Made by a program: the position numbers and the translations under genes. This document shows positions 24,590-35,411 of a stretch of 64,000 bases of DNA, piece after piece. Numbering within the stretch: position 1 is the stretch's first letter; each line of letters begins with the position of its first letter. A model generated the notes under the pieces. The model was not told the DNA's origin and did not search any database. It saw only the letters and a list, made by a program, of their open reading frames with translations. The stretch comes from VAZQ01 sp963841705. GTDB taxonomy: Bacteria; Pseudomonadota; Alphaproteobacteria; Rhizobiales; Xanthobacteraceae. The stretch is from the NCBI GenBank assembly GCA_963841705.1, contig CAWJDY010000045.1, positions 1-64,000 on the forward strand, read 5' to 3'.

Positions 24590-24735
24590 GCAGCGGACTC
24601 AAACGGCGAAGAAAGAAGTGGATGCCCGGCACGAGCCGCACGAAGCGGCGGCTTTGCCCCGATTAACTTGCCCTTATTCCAAGCCAGGCGTCGGGCCGGG
24701 GTTGCCGAAAGCTCTTCGGGGTCCTGCATGGTCAT
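24590..24735 (-). pseudogene. Integrase-like gene head, relic B
   Basis: From the ATG at 24735 (MTMQDPEELSATPARRLAW), then NKGKLIGAKPPLR, after which similarity to relics A and C stops. The upstream 125 bases (ctcggttactgaggacgacc, aagctttcggag) match the leader of relics A and C. The frame remains open to 24487 but reads into repeat sequence. Confidence 0.55.
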
Positions 24736-24859
24736 TTCTCCTCGGTTACTGAGGACGACCATGGTGGCCCGGCGACCGGAGCGTATTGAAGATACGTCAA
24801 GCTTTCGGAGCAATCCGGCGGTAAACTCCCTGCCGGTGCGAAAGACCTATGCGAACAAT

Positions 24860-24900
24860 TGACCCAACTCGGACATCGGCCAGCATCTCATGTTGCAGTA
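24860..24900. repeat. Dispersed repeat tgacccaactcggacatcgg
   Basis: Copy of the family also at 13411, 19776, 23686 and 25619. It is 125 bases upstream of the ATG of relic B, the same spacing as at relics A and C, so it belongs to the leader of that gene family. Between 24901 and 25128 I see nothing convincing. Confidence 0.55.
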
Positions 24901-25128
24901 GCGAAGCTGGTTTCAGCCCCGTTTCCGTCAATCGGGGCCGGGCGCTCTCTCGTAGTCCTCAAGGCGGCAATTCGTCGATGCCGAGTTCGGGAAGCTCGAC
25001 TTAAAGCTGCGGGTGCTAAGCGGCACAGGCCGCATCGTGTCGACGATGGCCTATGAAGCCGGCGGCGCCGCGAGAGCGTCTTTACGCGGACGCCGCTTCT
25101 TGCCAATAAGCTACGATGTTGGCCGCTG

Positions 25129-25323
25129 TTAGACCTTCGGCTTCCATACGTCGTGCAAGAGTATGTACGCCGAGCCTGCGATACCCACCAAGATGGCGAG
25201 TAGCATTACCCAGTGACGTGTACTGAAAGTGGCTCGCGCATCTAATTCACCAAGCCAGATGCCGAACACCACCAGCATCATAACTTGGACCGTCTTTTGC
25301 ACGCGCGGGTCGCGGAGTTGCAT
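25129..25323 (-). CDS. Small two-helix membrane protein
   Basis: 64 residues from ATG 25323 (MQLRDPRVQKTVQVMMLVVFG). Two membrane helices: VQVMMLVVFGIWLGEL and HWVMLLAILVGIAGSAYILLHDVW. The frame is open further upstream, but that part is integrase relic sequence read in another frame. Function unknown. The helix-loop-helix pattern and a basic C-terminus (KPKV) support real coding, though conservation cannot be checked here. Confidence 0.45.
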   Translation of the reverse strand: MQLRDPRVQKTVQVMMLVVFGIWLGELDARATFSTRHWVMLLAILVGIAGSAYILLHDVWKPKV

Positions 25324-25384
25324 TTGATGTTCCCATCGGGTTTGGCCGAGCACGCGGCGTCCAGTCGATGGATGTAGCCTATAC

Positions 25385-25490
25385 GAGACCAGACGTGCCT
25401 TGCCAGCAGCGGCGGTTTTGCTCCGGTCAGCTTCCCCTTGTTCCAAGGCGTGTGTTTCGGGGCGGGTAGGATGGAGTTTTGATCTTGCAT
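25385..25490 (-). pseudogene. Integrase-like gene head, relic C
   Basis: From the ATG at 25490 (MQDQNSILPAPKHTPWNKGK), then LTGAKPPLLARHVWS, after which similarity ends. The upstream sequence (actcctcggttgctgaggag, ggtggctttcgaag) matches the leaders of relics A and B, and the tgaccca repeat is at 25619. This is the third head of the same gene in 6 kb, with the catalytic part missing each time. Confidence 0.6.
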
Positions 25491-25618
25491 GGTGATACTC
25501 CTCGGTTGCTGAGGAGGACCATGTTGCGTCAGATGGCCTAACGCGCTGAATTTATGGTGGCTTTCGAAGTCCTGCGGACATAGACTGGCCCCAGTAACCC
25601 GATCCCGTCCGACGAAAA

Positions 25619-25705
25619 TGACCCAACAGCGACATTGGCAGTGCACTGCGGCAATGGTTTTGATGCCGGTTTCAGCCCCTATCAAAGTATATACTCGTTT
25701 GAGCC
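25619..25705. repeat. Long copy of the tgaccca...acattggc repeat
   Basis: tgacccaacagcgacattgg, cagtgcactgcggcaatggt, then cccctatcaaag and tactcgtttgagccc. It matches 23686-23768 over about 85 bases. 25706-25884 has no gene that I can support. Confidence 0.6.
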
Positions 25706-25884
25706 CGTAGTCCGATCGCACCGAAGATCGTAAAACGGCGGCGCAGGCAATCCGCACCGCCTGCCGGGATAAGGCCTTTTTCCCTGCCACGCTCACGGTG
25801 GCGGGGGCTGTGGGCGGCTTCCCGCAACCACCCACCTTAATCGTGCGGCGTACTCGCCGCGCAGTTTGGGTGTGCGTCAATTAA

Positions 25885-26154
25885 ATGAATGACAACATCA
25901 ACGATGGTGTGCATAGTGGCTACTCCCCTACTGACGTGACAGTCGCTCGTTCAGGTTTAACCTCCAAAACGCCAATGTTCAAAATATCGCTGGCCCAACC
26001 GCGACTTAGAATCTTCTCGGCGGCAGCTTTAAGTATCTCAATCGTGTGTTCGTACTATTTTCTGTACCGCAAGTATCACGCGCTTTCCGTTTGCGAGACC
26101 CAGTACTCCAGGTTGGACGCGATCGAAGCGGACTTGAGCAGGATGGGCAGATGA
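25885..26154 (+). CDS. Small membrane protein, first of an overlapping pair
   Basis: 89 residues from ATG 25885. One membrane helix near the middle (LRIFSAAALSISIVCSYYFLYRK) is followed by a C-terminal tail with one Cys (HALSVCETQYSRLDAIEADL). The TGA at 26152-26154 overlaps the ATG of the next small gene (ATGA). The similar topology and the Cys-containing tails in both products suggest partners. I recognise no family. The start could be internal, for example MFKISL near residue 31. Confidence 0.45.
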   Translation: MNDNINDGVHSGYSPTDVTVARSGLTSKTPMFKISLAQPRLRIFSAAALSISIVCSYYFLYRKYHALSVCETQYSRLDAIEADLSRMGR

Positions 26155-26318
26155 CCATAGACGAGAGAGCCTTCAGGCTGTTTATGGCCGTCGTCGCAGC
26201 TGCCATGTTTGTGTGGGCTGCCGCTTATGGATATTTGAACTATAAAACCGATAACTGCACGACGAGCGTAGAAACTCGACTGAACAATTTGCAATTACGA
26301 ATTCAACCGTCCAGGTAA
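26151..26318 (+). CDS. Small membrane protein, second of an overlapping pair
   Basis: 55 residues from the ATG at 26151 (MTIDERAFRLFMAVVAAAMF). It has one N-terminal helix (LFMAVVAAAMFVWAAAYGYL) and then a tail with one cysteine (YKTDNCTTSVETRLNNLQLR). It overlaps the stop of the previous gene by four bases, the usual sign of translational coupling. Tail composition is like its neighbour (Cys then TRLNNL / SRLDAI), so the two may be ancient duplicates. Function unknown. Confidence 0.5.
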   Translation: MTIDERAFRLFMAVVAAAMFVWAAAYGYLNYKTDNCTTSVETRLNNLQLRIQPSR

Positions 26319-26339
26319 CCCCAATTCGTCAACCGCAAT

Positions 26340-26897
26340 GGCGAGCGCCGGTGCCGACAGCGAGCGAGTGCTTGAGTTCGCCGGGCTCAACAGCCACTTC
26401 GAGAGCGGCCTGCACGATCACCGCCGACATCGAGGTGCCGGCCGACGGCGCCGAGGGCATGATCCTGACCTCGGGCGGGCGCTTCGCCGGCTACGGCTTC
26501 TACCTGCTGAAAGGCAAGCCGGTGTTCCTGTGGAACATGCTCGACCTCGAACGCCTCAAGTGGGAAGCCCCCCGAGGTGCTGCCGCCAGGCCGCCACACG
26601 GTCGAGTTCGACTTCAAGTACGAGGGGATAGGCGCCGGCACGCTCGCGTTCAACAACTTCAGCGGCCTCGCCCAGCCCGGGACCGGTACGCTCAGGGTGG
26701 ACGGCAAGGTGGTCGCCACGAAGCGGATGGAGAAGACACTGCCGATTATCCTGCAGTGGGACGAGAGCTTCGACATCGGCTCGGACACGCTGACCGGCGT
26801 GAACGACGCCGACTACCGGCCGCCGTTCCTGCTGACCGCCAAGCTCAACAAGCTGCTCGGCAAGATCGCGGCCTTGCTCGTGCCCAAGGCGGCCTGA
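26340..26897 (+). pseudogene. Arylsulfatase C-terminal remnant, frameshifted
   Basis: Reads TADIEVPADGAEGMILTSGG, FAGYGFYLLKGKPVFLWN, LERLKWEAP in one frame. It then shifts to VLPPGRHTVEFDFKYEG, GTLAFNNFSGLAQPGTG, LPIILQWDESFDIGSDT and LTAKLNKLLG. These are the C-terminal domain of secreted arylsulfatases of the AtsA type. The catalytic N-terminal two thirds are absent. One extra C in the run at 26568-26573 explains the shift. Dead gene fragment. Confidence 0.8.
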
Positions 26898-26931
26898 TTG
26901 GATAGCGACGAAGGTAGTCCGTCTAATTTTG

Positions 26932-26980
26932 TTGCAGTGCATGAGTCCGGTCCTGGCACAAAGCGGCGGTAACATCTCCC
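26932..26980. repeat. Dispersed repeat ttgttgcagtgcatgagtcc
   Basis: ttgttgcagtgcatgagtcc, then ggtcctggcacaaagcgg. One of the best-preserved copies of the family seen at 16372, 18735 and 24518. It lies 35 bases after the arylsulfatase remnant. Confidence 0.65.
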
Positions 26981-27261
26981 ACCGATTTTGGTCCGTTATC
27001 GGGACCATTGCGGACGCGCGGGTGTTCGGCAAAAATTTTTGCGGGGCGGGGGCAGCATGAGGTCGCCCGCAACAGCGCACGTCTCATGAGTTTGCGAGAC
27101 CGTTCGGGAGAGAGGCGTCTCGCGGGCGTCGATCTGCAAGATTGTCCGGCACTGGGCGGTGCCGGCGGGGATCAAGGGGTGACGCAGCTAGCCTCGGTCG
27201 CGAGGCCACGGCTAGTAGCCTTTCCCAGCGGGCAAAAGGAGGGGAGAGCCGGCGGGCTGGA

Positions 27262-27363
27262 TCAAATGCTCAGCGCGCCCAGCAAAACAATACCAATGCC
27301 GGCAGCCAGGACTGCAACCGCAACGGCATCATAATCGAGCCAGTGTGCCCCTAGTAGACGCAT
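27262..27363 (-). CDS. Possible 33-residue membrane peptide
   Basis: MRLLGAHWLDYDAVAVAVLA followed by AGIGIVLLGALSI, from ATG 27363. A single hydrophobic helix fills the second half. The frame is open further upstream. A weak GGGGAA lies about 11 bases before the ATG. Small single-helix proteins of this look exist in rhizobia, but I cannot check conservation. Confidence 0.3.
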   Translation of the reverse strand: MRLLGAHWLDYDAVAVAVLAAGIGIVLLGALSI

Positions 27364-27800
27364 GACGCCACGTTCCCCGAAATAGCAGAGGCCACCGTTG
27401 TGGCGGCCCCTTTTGGCGGCTCCGTGGTTCAGCATGACCGGAGCCGCAGTGACCATGCGTAGCAGCCGGTTGTTTCAGCCGTATTTCAATTAGGTTTCGT
27501 GGCCCGCTTTTCCCGGATTTTGGGGGCCGCGGAAGGCACGATCACCCTCGAATATGAGCGTACACGGTCCCGACGCCCTGGCAGGCCGCGAGGCCTTAGC
27601 AATCAATCGCGCTTCGTCGCGCGCGCCGCTCACCACCATCGCTTTTGACGACAGCAGCTTGCGGTGGCTTGAGATCAACACCTGATTGCCGACCTCGAAG
27701 GGCCCTCCTTCATCTCTCGTACAGTTACGCACCGCCGTGTGGACCGGCGTTACTCGTGACACAAGACCCAACTCGGACGTAACGGAATCGGCGGGCTCGC

Positions 27801-28130
27801 TCACCAAGTGTAACGCACAGTCCCAGTGCCGGCGTATGTCTGCGAGTGTCCCGCGAAACTCGCTGTCGAACTTGCCGAGCATGGAGACGCCGCTTCGCAA
27901 ACCGCAGCTCCGCACCGGCCGAGGTCAGCGCCGAGTTCTTCGCTGGCGTCGCACCCTGAACGATGAAGCTCGCACCTGGGAGCGCCTGAAAGACAGGAGC
28001 GAGCGTCGGATCGCTTATGCTGTCGTGCGCCCAGGCGAGCTTGGCTCTTAAAGCAAGCACCGCGGCAGGATTAAGTAGCATTTGGCGGTCCCAGCGCGCA
28101 CCTAACTCGCTCCGGGCATCGGAGCCTGAG
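27801..28130 (-). pseudogene. Autotransporter beta-barrel C-terminal remnant
   Basis: Minus strand, across frames: ARSELGARWDRQMLLNP, LRAKLAWAHD, SDPTLAPVFQALPGASF, GATPAKNSALTSAGAELRFA; then (frame change near 27905) LGKFDSEF; then (frame change near 27865) AGHSQTYAGTGTVRYTW and a stop at 27801-27803. This is the end of the barrel domain of autotransporter-type outer-membrane proteins, including the terminal aromatic residue needed for barrel assembly. The passenger and the rest of the barrel are gone. Confidence 0.7.
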
Positions 28131-28329
28131 ATCAACACGAGGGGATGCGGGCACTTCCGCTTAGTGTATTTCATTCGGATGATCTTGCTGAGGCTTTCGG
28201 GCACCCTGGTACCGCTGATTTGCCTGTGGAACGCGCGAGCCTAGTGAGCAATTTTATACAGACGCGACCCGGCATTCGGACCTAAGGCTTAACACTCGCG
28301 TTGTTTTTCCCTACGGGAGGGAATTCATC

Positions 28330-28512
28330 ATGTCTATGCACCAATATATGCCGGACCACCCAGTCCTTGCTGACTCCTGGACGTTGTTTTGTCCCGAGTG
28401 CGCGCAGAAAATGAGAATCATCATGGCGGCACCAGCCCAGGATGGGAAGGAAACACGCACCTTTGAGTGCGTCTCCGGTCACCGGGAACGGATGACCGTC
28501 GCGCTTCATTGA
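28330..28512 (+). CDS. Small CxxC protein
   Basis: 60 residues from ATG 28330, with GGGAGGGAATTC upstream as ribosome binding site. It contains LFCPECAQKM, a CxxC knuckle, and later FECVSGHRER, giving Cys-Cys...Cys-His as a possible zinc site. Small proteins of this type are frequent in rhizobia; function unknown to me. The strong ribosome binding site and compact metal-like motif support coding. It stands alone. Confidence 0.65.
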   Translation: MSMHQYMPDHPVLADSWTLFCPECAQKMRIIMAAPAQDGKETRTFECVSGHRERMTVALH

Positions 28513-28710
28513 CAGGGTGTCGCCCCAGCGGCGGCTACTGCTCAACCCCGTGCGTCATCCAGAGAGCGAGAAAAAGTGGACTCACGTTTGGCTGCCAATA
28601 GAAGCGGCCTTAGCGGTTTTTGAGATGGGTTGTGTGGAGAATGAGAGCCCTGCGATACTTCGAATCGCCGAGGACCGATTTGGTAGCGGGGATCACCTCC
28701 TCGTTGAAGA

Positions 28711-28878
28711 TCAATGCTCGCTTTTGTCAGTTTTGCTCCGGCACTCGATCCGTTTGGCGAGGGCACGGAAATGCGCTGCGTCCTTCATGCATGCATCTCT
28801 TACGTCTTTATCGGAACTTTGGCGCGCCGCAAAAAGACAATCCTCAGCCAGCTCGCGATAATAATCCGCGTTCGTCAC
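28711..28878 (-). CDS. Small conserved-looking helical protein, GTG start
   Basis: 55 residues from the GTG at 28878 (VTNADYYRELAEDCLFAARQ ... DVRDACMKDAAHFRALAKRIE), preceded by GGAG six bases upstream. It is amphipathic and helical, ending in charged residues. Short proteins with YYRELAEDC...A near the N-terminus recur in Bradyrhizobium-like genomes. Function unknown. It is easy to miss because of its size and start codon. Confidence 0.6.
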   Translation of the reverse strand: MTNADYYRELAEDCLFAARQSSDKDVRDACMKDAAHFRALAKRIECRSKTDKSEH

Positions 28879-29460
28879 GACAACTCCTCACTCTCTAAAA
28901 TATAACTAAGCGGGCACTAAATGAATTCCCAGAAACGGGCGGAACCGAGGCTGTTGGTTCGGCTATCGAAAAATGCAGCGGTGGCTCGGCTGAAAGCTTA
29001 GGGATGAAGACCGGGCAACAACGTCATCGTGATAAAGATCAATGCAGCTGCCGCCAGGGAAAAATAGGCCGCTTTGGTTACTACAGTAGTTCACCAAGAA
29101 CATAACTCGTAGGCATGGTCATTCTCCTACAATCGTTACGTGACAAATTGTCTAACATATATATGGGATTGCATGGCGGAATTTACGATGTCTGGGAAAA
29201 AAGAGTCTTGTGCGGACCTCGATTGTATCAGGACCGTAGAAGTACGTCCCTATCGGAAAGTCGTATTGCGGCGCACGCGAATGTAAACACGCGTCAGAAG
29301 TGAGCAATTTTGCTCAAACTCCGGACGGACAAAGGCGTAACGTAATACTTGATCGATACGCTATCGCAAAGCGTTCGGTCTTCAATTCAACTCGCTGAAC
29401 CGGAACCCGTCCGGGTGTCCGTGGCTTCGCTCCGAAACATGTCGAGCGAAAGGAAATACC
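28879..29460. other. Intergenic region, nothing firm
   Basis: No gene I can support over 580 bases. A 37-codon plus-strand ORF at 29173-29286 (MAEFTMSGKKESCADLDC) has no clear ribosome binding site. At 29095-29125 the complement has GGAGAATGACCATG, like the translation start of the integrase heads, but only 11 codons follow. The A+T content is higher than in neighbouring genes near 29140-29180, which may be a promoter area. The last 20 bases carry aaaggaaatacc, the ribosome binding site of the next gene. Confidence 0.4.
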
Positions 29461-29838
29461 ATGCAATTACCTTCAATTCTGCAAGGAGAATCGCTGACCC
29501 GTCTGCTGCAAGGCGCAGCCGCCGGTGCCGTGGCAACAATGTTCGTCGGGTTTTACTGGGGTGGATGGTCGCTCGGCAGTACCGCTGACAAGATGGCAAA
29601 GGAGCGCTCAGAGTTGGCGGTGATTGCGGCGCTGGCCCCCGTGTGCGCCGAAAAGTTCCGCGCACTGCCTGACGCCGACGCGAAGAAAGTCGCGCTCTCG
29701 AAGGTCAACTCGTGGAAGCGCCGGGACGAATTCCCCAAGGAGCTCGTGACTCTCCCGGGTGAATCGTACCCGAGCTCCGCCCTTGTGGACGCGTGCTACA
29801 CGCTGTTGCTCGCACCGAAGTCAGCCGCGCTCAAATAG
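29461..29838 (+). CDS. Membrane-anchored protein of unknown function
   Basis: 125 residues from ATG 29461, with AAAGGAAAT upstream. One N-terminal helix (LLQGAAAGAVATMFVGFYWGGW, about 15-36). The following domain has LAVIAALAPVCAEKFRAL, VALSKVNSWKRRDEFPKELV and YPSSALVDACYTLLL. Two cysteines in the soluble part could pair. Short proteins with this layout are common in Bradyrhizobium-like genomes; no function is assigned. It is 30 bases before a 36-residue ORF that may be co-translated. Confidence 0.7.
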   Translation: MQLPSILQGESLTRLLQGAAAGAVATMFVGFYWGGWSLGSTADKMAKERSELAVIAALAPVCAEKFRALPDADAKKVALSKVNSWKRRDEFPKELVTLPGESYPSSALVDACYTLLLAPKSAALK

Positions 29839-29868
29839 GATAACCGCCACCCTCAGGAGGATCGCCAG

Positions 29869-29979
29869 ATGTGGTTCTATGTCCAGATGTGGTTCCCTCT
29901 ATTGACAGTCGCTTTGACTGCAGCGATCTGCTTCAGCGTAGCGTCATTCATTATGGGACAGCCAAGGCCTCAGCGATAA
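29869..29979 (+). CDS. 36-residue membrane peptide
   Basis: MWFYVQMWFPLLTVALTAAI, CFSVASFIMGQPRPQR, from ATG 29869 with a strong AGGAGG eight bases upstream. A single hydrophobic helix with a basic tail. It follows the previous gene by 30 bases. The quality of the ribosome binding site is the main support. Confidence 0.5.
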   Translation: MWFYVQMWFPLLTVALTAAICFSVASFIMGQPRPQR

Positions 29980-30327
29980 CGTAGGCTCCGCGCATGGTCC
30001 GCGCGTGGGTCAATCATTATGGCGCCATGCACGCCGCGCTAAAAGCGCTGCACGATCTCGCGCAGCGGTGGACACTGGGAAGTACCGCGAAGTAAGTGGC
30101 GGCGAAAGCGCCGGCAACGCCATTGTAGCGATTTCCCCTAAGCCAGCGTCGACAACTTTTTATATCCTCCACGCCTCAGCCCGACTGCACGAGCGGTCGG
30201 CGGGAAGCCGAGGAAGATTGAGGGTAGGCCGCCCATGGCGGTCTTAGTCTTGAACTGATGGGTGCCCGAACGAACGAGACGCCAATTCGGTACGGACAGG
30301 GCAGTACAAGTTAACGGAGACAACACC
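29980..30327. other. Upstream region of the hybrid kinase, nothing recognised
   Basis: 348 bases with no convincing gene, repeat or terminator. The last part has ttaacggagacaacacc, the ribosome binding site for the kinase ATG at 30328. An open frame reaches back to 30262 but adds an atypical, repeat-poor extension, so I start at 30328. Confidence 0.4.
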
Positions 30328-33155
<2,828 letters not shown>

Positions 33156-33167
33156 CCGGTCACACGA

Positions 33168-34493
33168 TTACAGGAGCTGGGTTCTGGCGAGGCAGGCGCG
33201 GACGCGGGCGGTAAGCTGCGGGATCGAAAACGGCTTGGTCACATAATCCGTCACCCCGGCGTCAAAACCAGCGCGGGTGCTGGGCTCATCGGTCATGGCG
33301 GTGAGCATCAGCACAGGCAGGGACTGAGTCTCGGGCTTGGTGCGGAGCGTTTTCATGACCGCGAGGCCGTCCATGCCGGTCATCTTGTAATCCAGCACCA
33401 CGAGGTCCGGCATGTGCTCGTCGATCATCCGGAGCGCCTCCGGGCCGCTTGTCGCTTTGCTGACCGTGTACTGATCCTCCTCCAGCGCGCGAACGATCAT
33501 TGAGAGCGTGTCCGGTTGGTCATCAACCGCCAGGATGTGAAAGCGGCGCTGCGCGACAGACACCTGGAAGGGGTCCGCCGTGACAAACGGCTTCAAGGTG
33601 GAGCGCGGTTCCAAGAAGAGTTCGCAGCCTTCATATGCGCAGAACACATCCAGTCCGGTCCCGAGTTGCAGGGCCCGGCTGCGGGCCTTGCGCTCGATGT
33701 CCGCGACGAAGTGGTCGTTGTGGCTCGGATCGTGGTGGGTCAGTGCGACCCGCCGCACGCCGGCCGCCGCGGCAATTTGCACAACATAGTCATACGTGCT
33801 GTGCCCCCAGGTTTTCTTTGGGCCGTACTCCTCGGGCGTGTACTGGGCGTCGTGGATCACGAGGTCGGCGTCTGCCATAAATTTGGCGTGCCGGCGGTCT
33901 CCTTCGTGCAGGATGGACTCGATGCGGCCCGGCTCGGCACCGGCGCGCCAAAGCTCATCGGAGAACGGCTCGTGGTCCACCAGGTACACCACCGCCACGC
34001 CGTCGGCTTCAACTCGGTAGCCCACCGTCATGGCCGGGTGATGGAGAAATTGCGTCGCGACCCGCGCGCCGCTGATTGTGTGGATGCCCTCAGTCAGGTC
34101 GTGGTAGGTGATCGCGGCCGGCAGCTGGTTCAACTCGATTGGGAAGTAGGTGAACTCCATCTGGCCGGCCAGCACGTCATGCAGCGAGCCGCGGCTGCCT
34201 TCCGGACCATAGATCGCGACGGAGTTCCCTTTGACAAAGGCCGGGCTGAAGAAAGGAAAGCCTTGAATGTGATCCCAGTGCGTATGTCCGAGGAGAATGC
34301 TCGCGCTAATGGCTCTCTTGCCTTGGGCCATCAACTCGGCGGCCAGCCGGTGCGCGCCGGTGCCGCAGTCAAAAATCAGAAGGTCGCCGTTGGCAGTGGT
34401 CAGCTCGACGCAGGAGGTATTGCCGCCGAAGTAATTCGTGCCGGGCCCGGGGGTGGCGATCGACCCCCTCGTTCCCCAGAAACGTACTCTCAT
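33168..34493 (-). CDS. MBL-fold hydrolase fused to a response-regulator receiver domain
   Basis: 441 residues. Residues 1-290 are a metallo-beta-lactamase fold of the GTRGSIATPG type (related to PhnP/cNMP phosphodiesterase-like proteins): HTHWDH at 70-75, later His in HHPAM, LVDHEPF and THHDPSHND. Residues about 315-438 are a receiver domain: LAVDDQPDTLS, phospho-acceptor in LVVLDYKMTGMDG, T/K in LMLTAMTDE and DYVTKPFS. An enzyme with a C-terminal receiver implies phosphorylation-controlled hydrolysis. The convergent hybrid kinase ends in HPt, the usual donor to such receivers, so a two-gene phosphorelay is plausible. Substrate unknown; no DNA-binding output. Confidence 0.9.
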   Translation of the reverse strand: MRVRFWGTRGSIATPGPGTNYFGGNTSCVELTTANGDLLIFDCGTGAHRLAAELMAQGKRAISASILLGHTHWDHIQGFPFFSPAFVKGNSVAIYGPEGSRGSLHDVLAGQMEFTYFPIELNQLPAAITYHDLTEGIHTISGARVATQFLHHPAMTVGYRVEADGVAVVYLVDHEPFSDELWRAGAEPGRIESILHEGDRRHAKFMADADLVIHDAQYTPEEYGPKKTWGHSTYDYVVQIAAAAGVRRVALTHHDPSHNDHFVADIERKARSRALQLGTGLDVFCAYEGCELFLEPRSTLKPFVTADPFQVSVAQRRFHILAVDDQPDTLSMIVRALEEDQYTVSKATSGPEALRMIDEHMPDLVVLDYKMTGMDGLAVMKTLRTKPETQSLPVLMLTAMTDEPSTRAGFDAGVTDYVTKPFSIPQLTARVRACLARTQLL

Positions 34494-34832
34494 GGGTCCG
34501 CGGCTCCCTTGCGTGAGCTTCCCGAAAGACGATCCTAACCACTACGTGCTCTATAGACTGTTCATTATTGCTCGCTTTTGTGCCCCACCTTTCCCGCACG
34601 CCCTCGTCGAGCGTAGCATGAATCTGCGCGGCATTTGACGGGAGCGCCGCAAGCAACCTACCCTTTCGCTCCATGTTGTCGCGTTCTGGGCGTCCTACTC
34701 TAGCGACTGGCTTTGTCTGGCCGTGCCTGCCCACGTCACGGTCACCGGTTCGAAATAATGAAAAGCTTGTGTGAACTACCTCGCAGAGGTTCTTCACAAA
34801 TCGTCCATAGCCTCCCATTGGGAGGTTTCGTC
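34494..34832. other. Intergenic region, nothing recognised
   Basis: 339 bases between the divergent MBL-receiver gene and a small secreted protein. No repeat of the families seen elsewhere and no credible ORF. It presumably contains both promoters; no clear -35/-10 pair can be defended. Confidence 0.35.
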
Positions 34833-35030
34833 ATGCGTAAGCACATCAGTTTTACAATCGCTGCCACGATATTGAGTTTGGCTATGGTCTTCTGCGTCAT
34901 AGGCAGTCTGGCCGAAACCAATACCAACACTCCTCGAGCAAGGGCTGACTTGGCGTCGTCCATCTCAAAACCTTACGATTCGGTGCGGGCATTCGACGGA
35001 CTCAGGGCTATTGAATTGCCCAAACCTTAA
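34833..35030 (+). CDS. Small secreted or membrane-anchored protein
   Basis: 65 residues from ATG 34833 with GGGAGGT nearby upstream. It has a hydrophobic signal/anchor (about 4-28, ISFTIAATILSLAMVFCVIG) and then a polar tail (ETNTNTPRARADLASSISKP). The open frame reaches back to 34713, but that part lacks a signal. I do not recognise a family. Confidence 0.5.
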   Translation: MRKHISFTIAATILSLAMVFCVIGSLAETNTNTPRARADLASSISKPYDSVRAFDGLRAIELPKP

Positions 35031-35046
35031 TTGGCAATTCCGGTCC

Positions 35047-35286
35047 TTACGGCAGCTTGTCATATTCTCGTTGAAAGACTTCGTTGAGGATATTCTCGGC
35101 TCCCGGACCGAACGATTTTTGATGGCAATTATCGCAGGTGCCAATCAAGACCATGACCCGGCAGTGGACGTATCCTTTGTAGCTCAGTTGCCGAAATTGC
35201 ATTTCTTCCATTCGCCTAGTAACGCGCCCTTTTTTGCATAATTCACAGGTAACGGGTTCGCCATCGGCGGCCATCGCACCGTCCAC
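35047..35286 (-). CDS. YgiT-like zinc-finger protein
   Basis: 79 residues with two CxxC pairs: CELCKKG near residue 14 and CDNCHQK near residue 51, spaced like the zinc ribbon of YgiT/MqsA-type N-terminal domains, followed by a helix (GAENILNEVFQREYDKL). In type II toxin-antitoxin pairs such domains are joined to an HTH, which is absent here. It may be a free-standing zinc-binding protein. Convergent with the small secreted gene. Confidence 0.65.
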   Translation of the reverse strand: MDGAMAADGEPVTCELCKKGRVTRRMEEMQFRQLSYKGYVHCRVMVLIGTCDNCHQKSFGPGAENILNEVFQREYDKLP

Positions 35287-35411
35287 TCGCCGTCGCCCTG
35301 AACCGTCAGTCTGCGTGATATTTTTTGAGGGGATGTGTGAGCTACTTCATACTCGCGGGAATAATTTGAGGTCCGGCTAGGCGGGGCCCCACCAAAAATA
35401 ATGACCTGGCA

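Larger units (their letters stand above)
26981..28329. other. Long gene-poor stretch with one relic
   Basis: Contains a possible 33-codon ORF (27262-27363), an autotransporter tail relic (27801-28130) and otherwise nothing I can support. A minus-strand open frame at 27490-27882 has coding-like base composition (PFEVGNQVLISSHRKLLSSK) but its upstream part is the relic in the wrong frame, so I do not call it. Confidence 0.5.

Noticed and set aside
27490..27882. Minus-strand ORF of about 130 codons
   Set aside because: Its upstream part is the autotransporter relic in a wrong frame; the rest is not recognised.
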